Assembly: GCF_009914725.1 (NCBI RefSeq)
Contig: NZ_JAAAWJ010000010.1
Coordinates: 1 to 48,361 of the forward strand
DNA: 48,361 bases
Origin: Methanogenium sp. MK-MG
GTDB lineage: Archaea; Halobacteriota; Methanomicrobia; Methanomicrobiales; Methanomicrobiaceae
Reading direction: 5' to 3'
A program made the position numbers and the translations under genes. The notes under the pieces are model-generated. The model saw nothing but the letters and a program-made list of their open reading frames with translations, ran no database searches and was not told the origin of the DNA. Positions within the stretch are counted from its first letter, which is position 1; every line of letters starts with the position of its first letter. Shown here one piece after another: positions 32,456-42,332 of this stretch.

Positions 32456-33712
32456 ATGCAGTCGGAGATTAACCCATGGTCTGCAAACCAGTCCATCGAC
32501 ACGGATAAACTCTTTACGGAGTTTGGAATCGAACCTATTGAGCCCATGCTCCCGGAGATCCGCAACCCCCCGGCATTTATGCGCCGGGGCATTGTGATCG
32601 GGCACCGTGACTATCGCCCCATCGTGGATGCGATGAATAATGGCACGCCCTTTCATGTGCTGACCGGGTTTATGCCGTCCGGGCATCCCCACCTCGGTCA
32701 CCTGATGGTGATGAAAGAGGTGGTCTGGCACGTGCAGCAGGGCGGAAACGGGTATGTGGCAGTCGCCGACCGTGAGGCACATGCCGTGCGCAATATCTCA
32801 TGGGACAAATGCAATGAATACGGCAGGGAATATCTCACCTGTCTCTATGCACTGGGGTATGAGGGAGAGACCTACTACCAGAGCACCAATAACCGCCTCA
32901 AAGATCTCACCTTTGAAGCGGCCATAAAGATGAACTTCTCCGATCTGCAGGCAATATACGGCTTCGGGCAGGGGACCGCCCTCGCACATGCGATGAGTGT
33001 TGCAACGCAGGTCGCAGACATCCTCTTCCCACAGGCAGCAGCAGGTCCCGCACCCACCATCGTCCCGGTGGGCATTGACCAGGACCCCCATATCCGCCTC
33101 ACCCGTGACATCGCACACAAACTGCGCTTTTTTACGGTCGAGATGCGGGACGGGTACGTGAGTGTGCGCTCCAAAAACGCACCCGAAGAGGCACTCGCCG
33201 CCGTGCATACGGCATTCCCCGGTTCAAAGAAATACGAGGGGCATGTTGACATCAAAGGCGGCAACCTCGCTGAAGTGGATGCAACAGTCCGCAACATTGA
33301 GATTGAATACGGCGGATTCGGATTCTACTCCCCGTCTGCCACATACCACTACTTTATGCAGGGCCTGCAGGGCGGCAAGATGTCGTCAAGTGTCCCGGAG
33401 AGCTTTATCGGGTTCTGTGATACAGAGAAGGCGGTCAAAAAGAAGATCATGGGCGCCGTCACCGGCGGCCGGATGACCCTTGAAGAACAGAAAAAGCTTG
33501 GCGGTGAACCGGAGAAATGCTCGGTCTATCTCCTCAACCTCTTCCACATGGTGGAGGACGACGACGAACTCACCGAGATCTGCCGGGCCTGCAAAGCAGG
33601 TGAACTGATGTGCGGCACCTGCAAGAAGGCGACATACGAACGGGTCAAAGAGTTCCTCTCTGACTTTAAAGAGCGGATGGATGAAGCGGAACATAAGGTG
33701 GATGAGCGATAA
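32456..33712 (+). CDS. trpS: Tryptophan--tRNA ligase, archaeal type
   Basis: A 418-residue class I aminoacyl-tRNA synthetase of the archaeal/eukaryotic TrpRS type, longer than the bacterial enzyme. The HIGH motif is GHPHLGHL near 80 and KMSSS is in GGKMSSSVPES near 305, with DQDPHIRLTRDIA near 205. The C-terminus has a CxxC pair (CGTCKK). Its stop overlaps the pheS start (TAATG), so the genes are translationally coupled. Confidence 0.95.
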   Translation: MQSEINPWSANQSIDTDKLFTEFGIEPIEPMLPEIRNPPAFMRRGIVIGHRDYRPIVDAMNNGTPFHVLTGFMPSGHPHLGHLMVMKEVVWHVQQGGNGYVAVADREAHAVRNISWDKCNEYGREYLTCLYALGYEGETYYQSTNNRLKDLTFEAAIKMNFSDLQAIYGFGQGTALAHAMSVATQVADILFPQAAAGPAPTIVPVGIDQDPHIRLTRDIAHKLRFFTVEMRDGYVSVRSKNAPEEALAAVHTAFPGSKKYEGHVDIKGGNLAEVDATVRNIEIEYGGFGFYSPSATYHYFMQGLQGGKMSSSVPESFIGFCDTEKAVKKKIMGAVTGGRMTLEEQKKLGGEPEKCSVYLLNLFHMVEDDDELTEICRACKAGELMCGTCKKATYERVKEFLSDFKERMDEAEHKVDER

Positions 33713-35148
33713 TGGCGGAACTGACATATAATGAAAAACGCCTGATGGTGGTCTTAAACGCAATAAAAAAGGCCACACCAGAGGTGATTGCCGGTGAACT
33801 TAACACAACCGCAGCAGCCGTGGTCCAGTTTGCCCACCTCTGTGCCGACAAGGGCATTGCCAGCCTTGACCGGACCGTCACGGTCAGCTACTCCCTCACG
33901 ACAGAAGGAGAGCAGTATGCCACCCTCGGTCTGCCTGAACGGCAGGTCTACACCTCATTCCGGAATGAAACCAGCATGAAAGACCTGCAGGCACACCCGC
34001 TCTCACGCATCGCCATCGGCTGGATGAAGAAGAAGGGCTGGGTTGCAATCGAGAAAGGGCAGGTGAAAAAGACCGGCGACGCACCGGAAGGTGCTGATGA
34101 AGTGGCGCTTCGTGACCCTGCCGCAAGCAGGGAAGGTATCCTTGAACTGGTGAAACGCGGTCTGGCAGAAGAGACCGAGACCACCACCTACACGATTGCC
34201 ATCACCGAAACCGGAAAGGCGCTTGTCGAAGCAGGCCTTGACCTGAGAGAGGAGACAGGCACCCTCACCCGTGAACAGATTCTGTCAGGTGACTGGAAAG
34301 ACCTGAACCTCCGGCGCTACAGCGTAGACAAACTGCCGAAACGCATCGTCCCCGGCAAGATTCACCCCTACCAGCGCCTCATCAACGAGATGCGCAGTGT
34401 GCTCCTTGAGATGGGATTTATTGAGATGTACGGGGATGTGGTGCAGAGTTCGTTCTGGAACTTTGACGCCCTCTTCCAGCCGCAGGACCACCCGGCACGG
34501 GAGATGCAGGACACCTTCTACTTAGACAGCACCACCCCCCTGCCGGAGAACTGGGAGGCAGTCCGTGACATACACGAACACGGCGGCACCACCTCATCCG
34601 TCGGATGGGGCGGCACCTGGATGCCTGCCAAGGCACAGACCAATGTGCTGCGGACCCATACCACCGGCCTCTCAATTCAGTACCTGAAGGATCATCCCGC
34701 TGACCCGGTGAAGGCCTTCTGCATCGGGAGAGTCTACCGGCGTGAGGCCATCGACCCCACCCATACTCCGGAGTTCGAGCAGCTGGAGGGCATCGTGATG
34801 GACAAGGACGTCTCATTCCGGCACCTCATGGGATTTTTAAAGGAGTTCTACGGGAGAATGGGATTCGAGGACGTGCGTTTCCGCCCGGCCTACTTCCCCT
34901 ACACCGAGCCCTCGGTCGAACCGGAGGTCTACGTGGACGGCCTCGGCTGGGTTGAACTCGGCGGGGCAGGTATCTTCCGCGAGGAAGTCACCGACCCGTG
35001 GGGCGTGAAATACCCGGTGCTTGCCTGGGGACTCGGCGTATCCCGTGTTGCGATGCTGAAGATGGGTCTGCGTGACCTGCGCCAGCTCTACCGGAGTGAC
35101 GTGGACTGGATACGTGACACACCCATGATGCAGGGAGGGAGAGACTAA
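33712..35148 (+). CDS. pheS: Phenylalanine--tRNA ligase alpha subunit
   Basis: A 478-residue archaeal PheRS alpha subunit. The first 200 residues look like winged-helix domains typical of the archaeal/eukaryotic form. The class II catalytic core follows, with [13 protein letters not shown] near 220, the motif 2 region [25 protein letters not shown] near 335-360 and motif 3 [10 protein letters not shown] near 445. It makes Phe-tRNA as an (alpha-beta)2 complex with the next gene. Start and stop overlap trpS and pheT by a few bases. Confidence 0.95.
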   Translation: MAELTYNEKRLMVVLNAIKKATPEVIAGELNTTAAAVVQFAHLCADKGIASLDRTVTVSYSLTTEGEQYATLGLPERQVYTSFRNETSMKDLQAHPLSRIAIGWMKKKGWVAIEKGQVKKTGDAPEGADEVALRDPAASREGILELVKRGLAEETETTTYTIAITETGKALVEAGLDLREETGTLTREQILSGDWKDLNLRRYSVDKLPKRIVPGKIHPYQRLINEMRSVLLEMGFIEMYGDVVQSSFWNFDALFQPQDHPAREMQDTFYLDSTTPLPENWEAVRDIHEHGGTTSSVGWGGTWMPAKAQTNVLRTHTTGLSIQYLKDHPADPVKAFCIGRVYRREAIDPTHTPEFEQLEGIVMDKDVSFRHLMGFLKEFYGRMGFEDVRFRPAYFPYTEPSVEPEVYVDGLGWVELGGAGIFREEVTDPWGVKYPVLAWGLGVSRVAMLKMGLRDLRQLYRSDVDWIRDTPMMQGGRD

Positions 35149-36776
35149 TGCCAATCATCAAACTGCCCTACGAGTACCTGGAGACGCTGACCGGCACCGA
35201 CCGTGAGACCATCATCAACCGGGTGCCGATGATCGGTGCCGACATTGAACGTATCGAAGAGGACCATATCGATGTGGAGTTCTTCCCTGACCGGCCTGAT
35301 CTCTTCTCCACCGAAGGTGTCGCACGGGCGATGCAGGGATTTCTGGGCCTGAAGACAGGCATCAATGATTATCCCGTCACCCCCTCCGGCATCAGCTTTA
35401 GGGTGGATCCCAGCCTGGCAGAGATTAGGCCCTTCCTGGGGTCTGCTGTCATCCGCAATGTCTCGTTAACAGAAGAGGCCATCGAGAGCCTGATGGGCCT
35501 GCAGGAAGCCCTGCACTGGGCGGTCGGCCGGGGACGCGGCAAGGTGGCGATTGGTGTGCATGATATGGACACCGTCACACCGCCGTTTTACTACCAGGCA
35601 GCACCGCGTGACCGTGCCTTCGTACCCCTTGACTTTGAAGAGGAGATGACGCTGGAGGAGATCCTCGGGCGCCACCCAAAGGGCATGGACTATGCCCACC
35701 TCGTACGGGACTGTGAGCGCTTCCCGCTCATCACTGACGCTGAGGACAATGTCCTCTCCTTCCCGCCCATCATCAACGGTGAACTGACAAAGGTGACAAC
35801 AGCAACGAAGAATATCCTTCTCGACTGCACGGGCACCGATATGAAGGCCGTGATGACCGCGGTCAACAACATATGCACCGCCCTTGCGGACGCCGGTGCC
35901 ACCATCGAGAGTGTCGAAGTGGACGGCACACCGATACCCTCCCTCGCCCCCTCGGTCCGCACCGTCAGTGCAGACGAGTGTCGCCGCCTGCTGGGTATAC
36001 CCCTCACCGCAGAGGAGATGGCTGCCCATCTCAGGACCATGCGGTTCGGGGCTGAGGCAGAAAGTGAGGATGAGGTCAAAGTCACCGTGCCCTGCTACCG
36101 GGCTGACATCATGCATGACTGGGACATCTTTGAGGATGTGGCAATCTCCTATGGCTTCGAGAACTTCGATGCCGCATTGCCGGAATCGTTCACCACGGGG
36201 AAACCACATCCGGTGATGGTCATGATGGACGGTGTGCGTGAGATTCTTGCAGGCCTCGGATTTTTAGAGATGATGCCCTTCACCCTCACAAACGAACGGG
36301 TGCTCTACACCGCGATGCAGCGCGAACCAAATCCCGGAGTACTGAGGCTGCAGCACCCGATATCAGAGGAGCAGACCATTTTGCGCACCGACATCCTCCC
36401 GATGCTTGTGGAGACACTCCAGATCAACCACCACCGTGAACTGCCGCAGCGCCTCTTTGCCATCGGTGACTGCGTGGAAACAGAAGAGACCTTCCAGAAG
36501 GTGGCCGCCGTGAGCATACACACGGAGGCGGACTTCTCAGAGATCTACGCCTGCGCAGACGCTTTGATGCGGGAGATGCATATCCCGTATGAAATAGAGG
36601 AGTCAGACGACCCGGCATTCATTCCCGGACGCCGGGCCGATATCATCGTGGACGGGAAAAAAGCAGGAGTATTCGGGGAATTAAACCCGGATGTCATCCG
36701 GGCCTTTGAACTGGACGCACCGGTCTGTGCAATGGAAATAGATCTCAGATGCGTACAGGCACGTTTCTCTCTCTGA
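35148..36776 (+). CDS. pheT: Phenylalanine--tRNA ligase beta subunit
   Basis: A 542-residue PheRS beta subunit of the archaeal length class, with [19 protein letters not shown] near 45, the B3/B4 region around [13 protein letters not shown], and [19 protein letters not shown] near 310. The N-terminal tRNA-binding (EMAP) extension of bacterial PheT is absent, as expected for archaea. Its last 32 bases overlap the end of hisF on the other strand, so the two convergent transcripts share their 3' ends. Confidence 0.95.
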   Translation: MPIIKLPYEYLETLTGTDRETIINRVPMIGADIERIEEDHIDVEFFPDRPDLFSTEGVARAMQGFLGLKTGINDYPVTPSGISFRVDPSLAEIRPFLGSAVIRNVSLTEEAIESLMGLQEALHWAVGRGRGKVAIGVHDMDTVTPPFYYQAAPRDRAFVPLDFEEEMTLEEILGRHPKGMDYAHLVRDCERFPLITDAEDNVLSFPPIINGELTKVTTATKNILLDCTGTDMKAVMTAVNNICTALADAGATIESVEVDGTPIPSLAPSVRTVSADECRRLLGIPLTAEEMAAHLRTMRFGAEAESEDEVKVTVPCYRADIMHDWDIFEDVAISYGFENFDAALPESFTTGKPHPVMVMMDGVREILAGLGFLEMMPFTLTNERVLYTAMQREPNPGVLRLQHPISEEQTILRTDILPMLVETLQINHHRELPQRLFAIGDCVETEETFQKVAAVSIHTEADFSEIYACADALMREMHIPYEIEESDDPAFIPGRRADIIVDGKKAGVFGELNPDVIRAFELDAPVCAMEIDLRCVQARFSL

Positions 36777-37551
36777 GATATTCTTTTACCTCTTTTATGG
36801 TCATCTCGCCGAAGTGAAAGACACTTGCGGCAAGGCAGGCGTCGGCATGGCCGACCACAAAGCCGTCATAGAAGTGTTCAAGGCTGCCGACACCGCCGCT
36901 TGCAATCACCGGAATGCCGACCCCGTCGGATATGGCCGCGGTCACCGCCACATCAAAGCCCTGCTTTACGCCGTCTGTCTCCATGGACGTCAGGAGAATC
37001 TCACCAGCACCACGGCGTTCGACCTCTTTTGCCCATTCCACCGCGTCAATGCCCGTCGGGTGGCTGCCGCCGTATATGACCACTTCATACCATACAACCG
37101 ACCCGTCCGGCATGGTGATGGGTGTCACACCCTCACGCATATCATGATTCTTGCGCACGTCCATTGCGACAACAATGCACTGTGACCCGAACATCACGGC
37201 TCCTTCTAATATGAGTTCAGGGTTTTGCACGGCACTGGTGTTGATACTGACCTTGTCTGCACCCGCCCGGAGAATCTCCCGGATATCATCGATGGAACGT
37301 ATGCCGCCGCCGACCGTGAGGGGCAAAAAGAGCTGGTCTGCCGCACGCTCGATCACATCGATGATGATGCCGCGGGCCTCCTTTGATGCGGTGATGTCCA
37401 GAAATACCACCTCATCGGCACCCTGCTCATTATACCGGGCGGCCAGTTCCACCGGGTCGCCGGCATCCCGCAGGCCAAGAAAATTAACCCCTTTCACAAC
37501 CCTGCCGTCCTTTAAATCCAGACAGGGAATGATACGTTTTGTGAGAGCCAT
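36745..37551 (-). CDS. hisF: Imidazole glycerol phosphate synthase cyclase subunit
   Basis: A 268-residue TIM-barrel HisF that uses ammonia from HisH to close the imidazole ring in histidine synthesis. It starts [20 protein letters not shown], with catalytic Asp12, and has the second catalytic aspartate in VVAMDVRKN. The phosphate-binding LTVGGGIRS and IASGGVG are present. It stands alone on the minus strand, convergent with pheT and divergent from the hydrolase gene at 37671. No other his gene is in the window. Confidence 0.95.
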   Translation of the reverse strand: MALTKRIIPCLDLKDGRVVKGVNFLGLRDAGDPVELAARYNEQGADEVVFLDITASKEARGIIIDVIERAADQLFLPLTVGGGIRSIDDIREILRAGADKVSINTSAVQNPELILEGAVMFGSQCIVVAMDVRKNHDMREGVTPITMPDGSVVWYEVVIYGGSHPTGIDAVEWAKEVERRGAGEILLTSMETDGVKQGFDVAVTAAISDGVGIPVIASGGVGSLEHFYDGFVVGHADACLAASVFHFGEMTIKEVKEYLRERNVPVRI

Positions 37552-37670
37552 CGTAGTAGATGGTGTGTAGGTGGGGCATATGATTATTGTGTCTCAGCCT
37601 GCCGGACCGTCAGAATTCGGCATGATAAAAAGGCCCTTAAACCGCCGTAACATACGCTATTGACAGGATA

Positions 37671-38909
37671 GTGAAGATGACCATGGACTCAGGAGAACTG
37701 AAGATGGGCTGGGCCCGGCAGTACATGCCGGTCCTCGCAGAGATTCGCAAGCGGTTTGAAGAAGAGCAGCCGCTTGCCGGGGCCACCGTCGGTATGGCCC
37801 TCCACGTGGAGGCAAAGACCGCGGTTCTTGTCGAGACGATGGCCGCCGGCGGAGCAGAGGTGCATATCACCGGCTGCAACCCACTCTCGACACAGGACGA
37901 TGTGGCACAGGCACTCGGAAGGGTGCCCGGCGTGCACTGCTATGCAGCACGCGCCTGCAGTGTGGATGAATACTATGCCGCAATGGACAAGGTTCTCGAT
38001 GCGTCCCCGAACATCACCATCGATGACGGTATGGACCTCATCCACCGCATTCACACACTTCGCCGGGATCTCCTCGATAGTATCATCGGCGGGTGCGAGG
38101 AGACGACCACCGGTATACAGCGCCTGCGGGCAATGGCAGACGAGGGGGCCCTTGAGTTCCCGGTCATCGCGGTGAACGACACACCGATGAAACGCTCCTT
38201 TGACAATATCCACGGCACAGGCGAGAGCGCGCTCTCCTCCATCATGATCACCACCAACACCCTCATCGGCGGCAAGTGGTTTGTGGTGGCGGGATACGGC
38301 TACTGCGGCCGCGGACTGGCACGGATGGCACACGGTCTCGGTGCCAAGGTGATCGTCACCGAAGTAGACCCCCGGCGTGCCCTGGAGGCACACATGGACG
38401 GCTACCACGTGATGACCATGAAAGAGGCGGCGGCCATCGGTGAAATTTTTGTGACGACGACCGGCAACACCTCCATCATCACCGGCGAGCACTTCCCGCT
38501 GATGAGGGACGGTGCGATTCTTGCAAACGCCGGCCACTTCAACGTAGAGATTGATATCCCGTGGCTGGAAGAGCATGCAGAAGAGAAAGAGACACGGGAC
38601 AGCATTGACACCTATTTCGTGAACGGCAACCGCATCAGTGTGCTTGCAGAAGGGCGGCTGGTGAACCTCGCAACGACGAAGGGCATGGGTCACCCGGTGG
38701 AAGTGATGGATCTCTCCTTTGCCCTGCAGGCACTCTGTACGGAGTATATGTATAAAAACGGCGGCAGCCTCACCGGCGGCGTCTATGAAGTGCCGTACGA
38801 GATTGATGCGACGGTCGCACACCTCAAACTGGCATCCCTGGGTGTTTCCATCGACGCACTGTCAGAAGAACAGAAGACCTACATGCAGTCCTGGACAGCA
38901 GGCACATAA
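37671..38909 (+). CDS. ahcY: S-adenosyl/S-inosyl-homocysteine hydrolase
   Basis: A 412-residue AdoHcyase-family enzyme. The substrate segment HVEAKTAVLVE, VNDTPMKRSFDNIHGTGES near 170 and the NAD+-binding GYGYCGRGLA near 208 are clear. In methanogens lacking adenosylhomocysteinase activity the family hydrolyses S-inosylhomocysteine made by a deaminase, so the substrate is not certain. The start is a GTG at 37671 or an ATG two codons later. A T7 run (38915-38921) follows the stop. Confidence 0.93.
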   Translation: MKMTMDSGELKMGWARQYMPVLAEIRKRFEEEQPLAGATVGMALHVEAKTAVLVETMAAGGAEVHITGCNPLSTQDDVAQALGRVPGVHCYAARACSVDEYYAAMDKVLDASPNITIDDGMDLIHRIHTLRRDLLDSIIGGCEETTTGIQRLRAMADEGALEFPVIAVNDTPMKRSFDNIHGTGESALSSIMITTNTLIGGKWFVVAGYGYCGRGLARMAHGLGAKVIVTEVDPRRALEAHMDGYHVMTMKEAAAIGEIFVTTTGNTSIITGEHFPLMRDGAILANAGHFNVEIDIPWLEEHAEEKETRDSIDTYFVNGNRISVLAEGRLVNLATTKGMGHPVEVMDLSFALQALCTEYMYKNGGSLTGGVYEVPYEIDATVAHLKLASLGVSIDALSEEQKTYMQSWTAGT

Positions 38910-38914
38910 ATACC

Positions 38915-38921
38915 TTTTTTT
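38915..38921 (+). terminator. T-run terminator after ahcY
   Basis: T7 about 6 bases downstream of the ahcY stop codon, in the short gap before the convergent DNA glycosylase gene. Confidence 0.5.
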
Positions 38922-38931
38922 GGATTTCGTC

Positions 38932-39825
38932 TCAGAATATTTCGTCTGCATAGGATTCGCGGACGGCAAAGAGATACTCCTGTGCATACCCGGCATACGG
39001 CCCAAAATGCTCCTGTGCAAACCGGCGGATACGCTCGTATTCTGCCGGTGTAAGGGAAGTATCCAGATTGCCAATGCCATAGAGGCGGTGCATGATCATC
39101 CGGATCCAGACATCCACCGGAAAGGACTCGTACTTCTGGAAGCCAAAGAGCAGCACGCAGTCTGCCACCTTCGGGCCGATGCCGGGATAGGCCTGCAGTG
39201 CCCGGCGTGCCTCTTCAAAGGGCAGCTTTCGGATGCGGGCGGCCCATCCGGAGTCCGCGGCAATGGCTGCAGCGGTTTTGTAAATATATGGCGCCCGGTA
39301 TCCAAGGGAACACACGCGTATCTCTTCGAGAGAAAGGGCGGCAAGGGCGGCCGGTGTGGGAAAGGCATACCGGACCGTTTCGTCCGGTGCTGTGACCGGT
39401 CTCCCTGCGGCGCGGCACAGGTTCTCTATCATACGGGTGATAAACGGGATGTTCGCATTCTGGGCACAGATATATGAGATGAGGCACTCCCACGGGTCCT
39501 GCCTGACAATGCGCAGGCCACCGATGCGGCGGACCGCAGCCGTGATATGGGCATCACGGCAGAATCCGGAGACGATGGCATCACAGGCGCAGTCGAGATG
39601 CAGATAAGATATGATAAATGCTTCAGAACAGCCGGTGCAGTAGAGTCTTCCGCCGTTCTCGCAAAGGCTGATGACTCTGCCGTCTGCCACACCCTGCCAG
39701 GTATCCTCTCTTTTTTTCCATCGGAAGAGCTGGCCGCAGGAGAGTGTGGCGTCCAGGTTCAGCGGGTATGCAGGTTCATACACCAGAACCCCATGCGCCA
39801 GTATATCAGTTCTGCCTGTCGTCAT
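38932..39825 (-). CDS. 8-oxoguanine DNA glycosylase/AP lyase, OGG1 type
   Basis: A 297-residue protein with the OGG N-terminal domain (LNLDATLSCGQLFRWKK near 23-39) and a C-terminal HhH-GPD domain. The hairpin is AYPGIGPKVADCVLLFGF, with the catalytic lysine in GPKVADC, and the catalytic aspartate is in SFPVDVWIRM. It would remove 8-oxoguanine and nick the strand. RQDPWECLISYICAQNANI is the typical OGG segment near 110. Convergent with ahcY, separated by 22 bases. Confidence 0.92.
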   Translation of the reverse strand: MTTGRTDILAHGVLVYEPAYPLNLDATLSCGQLFRWKKREDTWQGVADGRVISLCENGGRLYCTGCSEAFIISYLHLDCACDAIVSGFCRDAHITAAVRRIGGLRIVRQDPWECLISYICAQNANIPFITRMIENLCRAAGRPVTAPDETVRYAFPTPAALAALSLEEIRVCSLGYRAPYIYKTAAAIAADSGWAARIRKLPFEEARRALQAYPGIGPKVADCVLLFGFQKYESFPVDVWIRMIMHRLYGIGNLDTSLTPAEYERIRRFAQEHFGPYAGYAQEYLFAVRESYADEIF

Positions 39826-39893
39826 ATCTGTATGTAGTTTTCCCTGCGGCCCTTCAAAATATATAGTGATACCGGCATGCCAAAGAAGAGGTC

Positions 39894-40520
39894 TCAGGCC
39901 CGGAATATCGTATCATTGAGTTCGCGAAGATCCACCCTGACCCGTTCAAGTTCATCCACCTGTGCCTGCAGGATGACCTCCACATCGTCCAGATCCATTG
40001 TACCTTTCTGTATGCTGGAGGTGAGACCTTTCAGGCTGGCTTTGACCTGCTCCACCGGATTTTCCAGTTTAGTGGTCACCGCAGAGAGGCAGGCGACACG
40101 GGCCTCCTCTGCCACGACTGCCCGGTGTTTATAGATGGATGTCTCAATCGTTGTATAGAGTTCCCGCGGCCGGATCGGTTTTATCAGGTAGCCATATGGG
40201 TTCGTGCGTATCGCACGCGAGAGCGTCTCCTCATCTGAGTAGGCAGTGAGAAATATCACCGGTATCTTCAGGCGCCTGGATATCTTTTCTGCCGCTTCAA
40301 TGCCATCCATCTCACCATTCAGATGGATGTCAATGAGGGCCAGATCCGGTTGTGTCTCCATGGCAAGATCGATTGCCCGCTGCCCTGTCGTTGCCCTTCC
40401 TGCAACCAGATAGCCGAAGTCATGGATAGAGTCTTCGAGAGCCATCGCGATGATGACCTCATCCTCTACAATGAGTATCTTCGCATCGGTCAGAGAACTC
40501 TGATAGCTCTCATACTTCAT
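39894..40520 (-). CDS. Response regulator with receiver domain and helical C-terminus
   Basis: A 208-residue protein. Residues 14-128 are a CheY-like receiver with ILIVEDE, phospho-acceptor Asp64 in LALIDIHLNGEMDG, the threonine of IFLTAY and the lysine of YLIKPI. The remaining 80 residues are predicted helical and carry no DNA-binding motif that I can see, so it may signal by protein contact. I prefer ATG 40520 (MKYESY), with AGGA at good spacing, over the ATG two codons upstream. No histidine kinase is encoded beside it. Confidence 0.88.
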   Translation of the reverse strand: MKYESYQSSLTDAKILIVEDEVIIAMALEDSIHDFGYLVAGRATTGQRAIDLAMETQPDLALIDIHLNGEMDGIEAAEKISRRLKIPVIFLTAYSDEETLSRAIRTNPYGYLIKPIRPRELYTTIETSIYKHRAVVAEEARVACLSAVTTKLENPVEQVKASLKGLTSSIQKGTMDLDDVEVILQAQVDELERVRVDLRELNDTIFRA

Positions 40521-40526
40521 CACCAT

Positions 40527-41075
40527 TCCTAGGGAGGGGATAGTATTAATACTTTGATCTGTCGGAAGACCGGAATAGAGCAGAACAAAACGACCATACC
40601 TCCGGTATCATCCAACGGTTATTAAATAACGGGCATTTCAGTAGTAAACCAGAAACAATCCTGTTCAGACCATCGGTATGCCGCAAACCCGGATACCTGT
40701 ACCGGACTGAAGATACAGATCAGGAAAGAGATATACCAGAGTGAACAGGCATCTTTGAAAAAATGGCAGACAACAGCACAAACAGGAATAACGGGACTCC
40801 CCTGCCATCCCCCCCGGACAGGCAGAGAAGCCAACACGCCTAATTCAACAGCATCACAGTTAATACTATGCCATGCAAAGCCGGGAAGATAGGAATTACA
40901 TCCACATACTGTAGCAAATGGTTCTCTCGCATCCGGTCATTTGCCGCCATGTATCAGACAGGAATTAATTCCGGGTTGATATGATACATCCAAATATCTT
41001 CCGCACCCTTTTCCCCTGTTACCGCAAATAAAGCAGACACAGATTTTTACGATACCATATTGAGGAGACAGGAAG
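40527..41075. other. Intergenic region without a supported gene
   Basis: About 550 bases with lower GC than the flanks. A 71-codon minus-strand frame at 40622-40837 has no Shine-Dalgarno and no recognisable features. The last 30 bases contain GAGGAG, the ribosome binding site of the next gene. Confidence 0.5.
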
Positions 41076-41288
41076 ATGGATAAGAAACGTGACGGCAGGC
41101 AGAGGCGCTGTGTCTCCCCTGGAGATACAGTCAGGATTGTCCTGAAAAAAGACCAGAGAACCGGAAAACTGACAGACGGCATTGTAAAAGAGATTCTCAC
41201 AAACTCCTCATTTCATCCGCACGGCATCAAGGTGCGGCTCGCCGACGGGCAGGTCGGCCGGGTGCAGGAATTCGTAGGGGCTGAGTAA
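41076..41288 (+). CDS. YwbE-like small protein
   Basis: A 70-residue protein that matches the YwbE family almost along its length: SPGDTVRIVLKKDQRTGKLT, then GIVKEILTNSSFHPHGIKVR and DGQVGRVQEF. The family is widespread in bacteria and some archaea, and its role is unknown. The fold is probably a small beta-barrel like KOW/S1 domains. A strong GAGGAG precedes the ATG. It stands alone between the response regulator and a lipoprotein gene. Confidence 0.88.
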   Translation: MDKKRDGRQRRCVSPGDTVRIVLKKDQRTGKLTDGIVKEILTNSSFHPHGIKVRLADGQVGRVQEFVGAE

Positions 41289-41438
41289 GCACCAGCATCG
41301 GCCTGTCAGGGTTTCCCGGTCGGGATCACACGATCACACGATCTTTTTTTGACCTGAATTTATCCAGGATTGGATTTTATCCCGCCATTCTATGCAGGCA
41401 CCGGTGACGCATATCTTTCGCCAGCCGGATGATCTCGA

Positions 41439-42155
41439 TCAGGAAAATCCTCCCGGTCGGACAGAGGTGGAAACAATCCCATCATAATCGACCTGTGTCA
41501 GCACCATTGGTGTATACGATTCACCCTGCTGTTCAAGGTTTCTTGCAAAGGCACGCAGGTGATTTTCCGACCCCCGCATTAGATTTTCATAGACATAGCG
41601 GATATCTCCGTTATCTGTCCGGCTCATTGCATCCCTGAGGTCCACGATATCCGTTTCTTCAACCAGAATGGCGGCACGAAGTGCGTCTTCAGGAGACAGA
41701 ATACCTGTTTTTACCAGATCATCGTAGAGTGCCTGCAGTTCGGGATGGGCAAACACCCCTGCGGTGACGGAGGATTCAGACTGACTCTCCAGTCCGTAGC
41801 GTTCGATGAGAACGGTCACACTGTCCATATGCGTCTGTTCCGCCTTCCCGATATTTTTGAAGACCTGCATGCCCCATGTCTCAAAGAAGACAGCATAGAC
41901 ATCACGGGCAAGTTTCTCCTCTTCCTGCATGTAGAGGAGATCTGATTCCTCTGCTGCCGAGAGAGTTGCTACCGGATATTCTTCAAGTCGTGCATCAAGT
42001 GTTCCCGCATCCAGGACGGTTGCATAGGATTCCTCGCCCGAAGTTCCGGCAGGTTGGGTAGTATACTGTTGCTGGTCAGTGGTACAGCCGGTGCACATCA
42101 CCAGTATCAGGATACAGACGACGGCTGCCGCACCACAGGTTGTCAAAATCTTCAT
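41439..42155 (-). CDS. Lipoprotein with ferritin-like DUF2202 domain
   Basis: A 238-residue protein starting at ATG 42155 with a signal peptide and lipobox, VMCTGC, near residues 19-24. A linker rich in Q, T and S follows, then a helical domain of about 160 residues with EEEKLARDVYAVFFETWG, FKNIGKAEQTHMDSV and GSENHLRAFARNLE. The paired acidic and histidine residues (E-x-x-x-A-R-D, E-x-x-H-M, E-N-H-L) are typical of DUF2202, a ferritin-like four-helix bundle that may bind metal. It is probably anchored outside the cell membrane. The 58 codons upstream in frame are not part of the protein. Confidence 0.85.
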   Translation of the reverse strand: MKILTTCGAAAVVCILILVMCTGCTTDQQQYTTQPAGTSGEESYATVLDAGTLDARLEEYPVATLSAAEESDLLYMQEEEKLARDVYAVFFETWGMQVFKNIGKAEQTHMDSVTVLIERYGLESQSESSVTAGVFAHPELQALYDDLVKTGILSPEDALRAAILVEETDIVDLRDAMSRTDNGDIRYVYENLMRGSENHLRAFARNLEQQGESYTPMVLTQVDYDGIVSTSVRPGGFS

Positions 42156-42300
42156 GTTCCGGCATTGTGCATGGGAAGAGCAATAACCCTTTTGGAAGGG
42201 AGGAGAATGACGAACAACTCCAAAGACAGAGATACTGTGGAAAAGGGAAAAATACCCATACACAGCATCCGCATCATTTCGCACACTCCGTGCCCAAGCA

Positions 42301-42309
42301 CTTTTTATC
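42301..42309 (+). promoter_or_regulatory. Putative TATA box of the antiporter gene
   Basis: CTTTTTATC is centred about 28 bases before the ATG at 42333. Normal TATA-to-start spacing then places transcription initiation at the start codon, suggesting a leaderless mRNA. No Shine-Dalgarno is visible before the ATG. Confidence 0.4.
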
Positions 42310-42332
42310 CCATACAACGGATAGTCCATTGA

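Noticed and set aside
37689-38822. A 377-codon minus-strand frame opposite ahcY
   Set aside because: Covers the hydrolase gene in antisense. Composition is Cys/His/Gly-rich without family resemblance.
40622-40837. A 71-codon minus-strand frame in the 40.5-41.1 kb gap
   Set aside because: No ribosome binding site, no recognisable features, and it overlaps a GC-rich stretch typical of chance frames.
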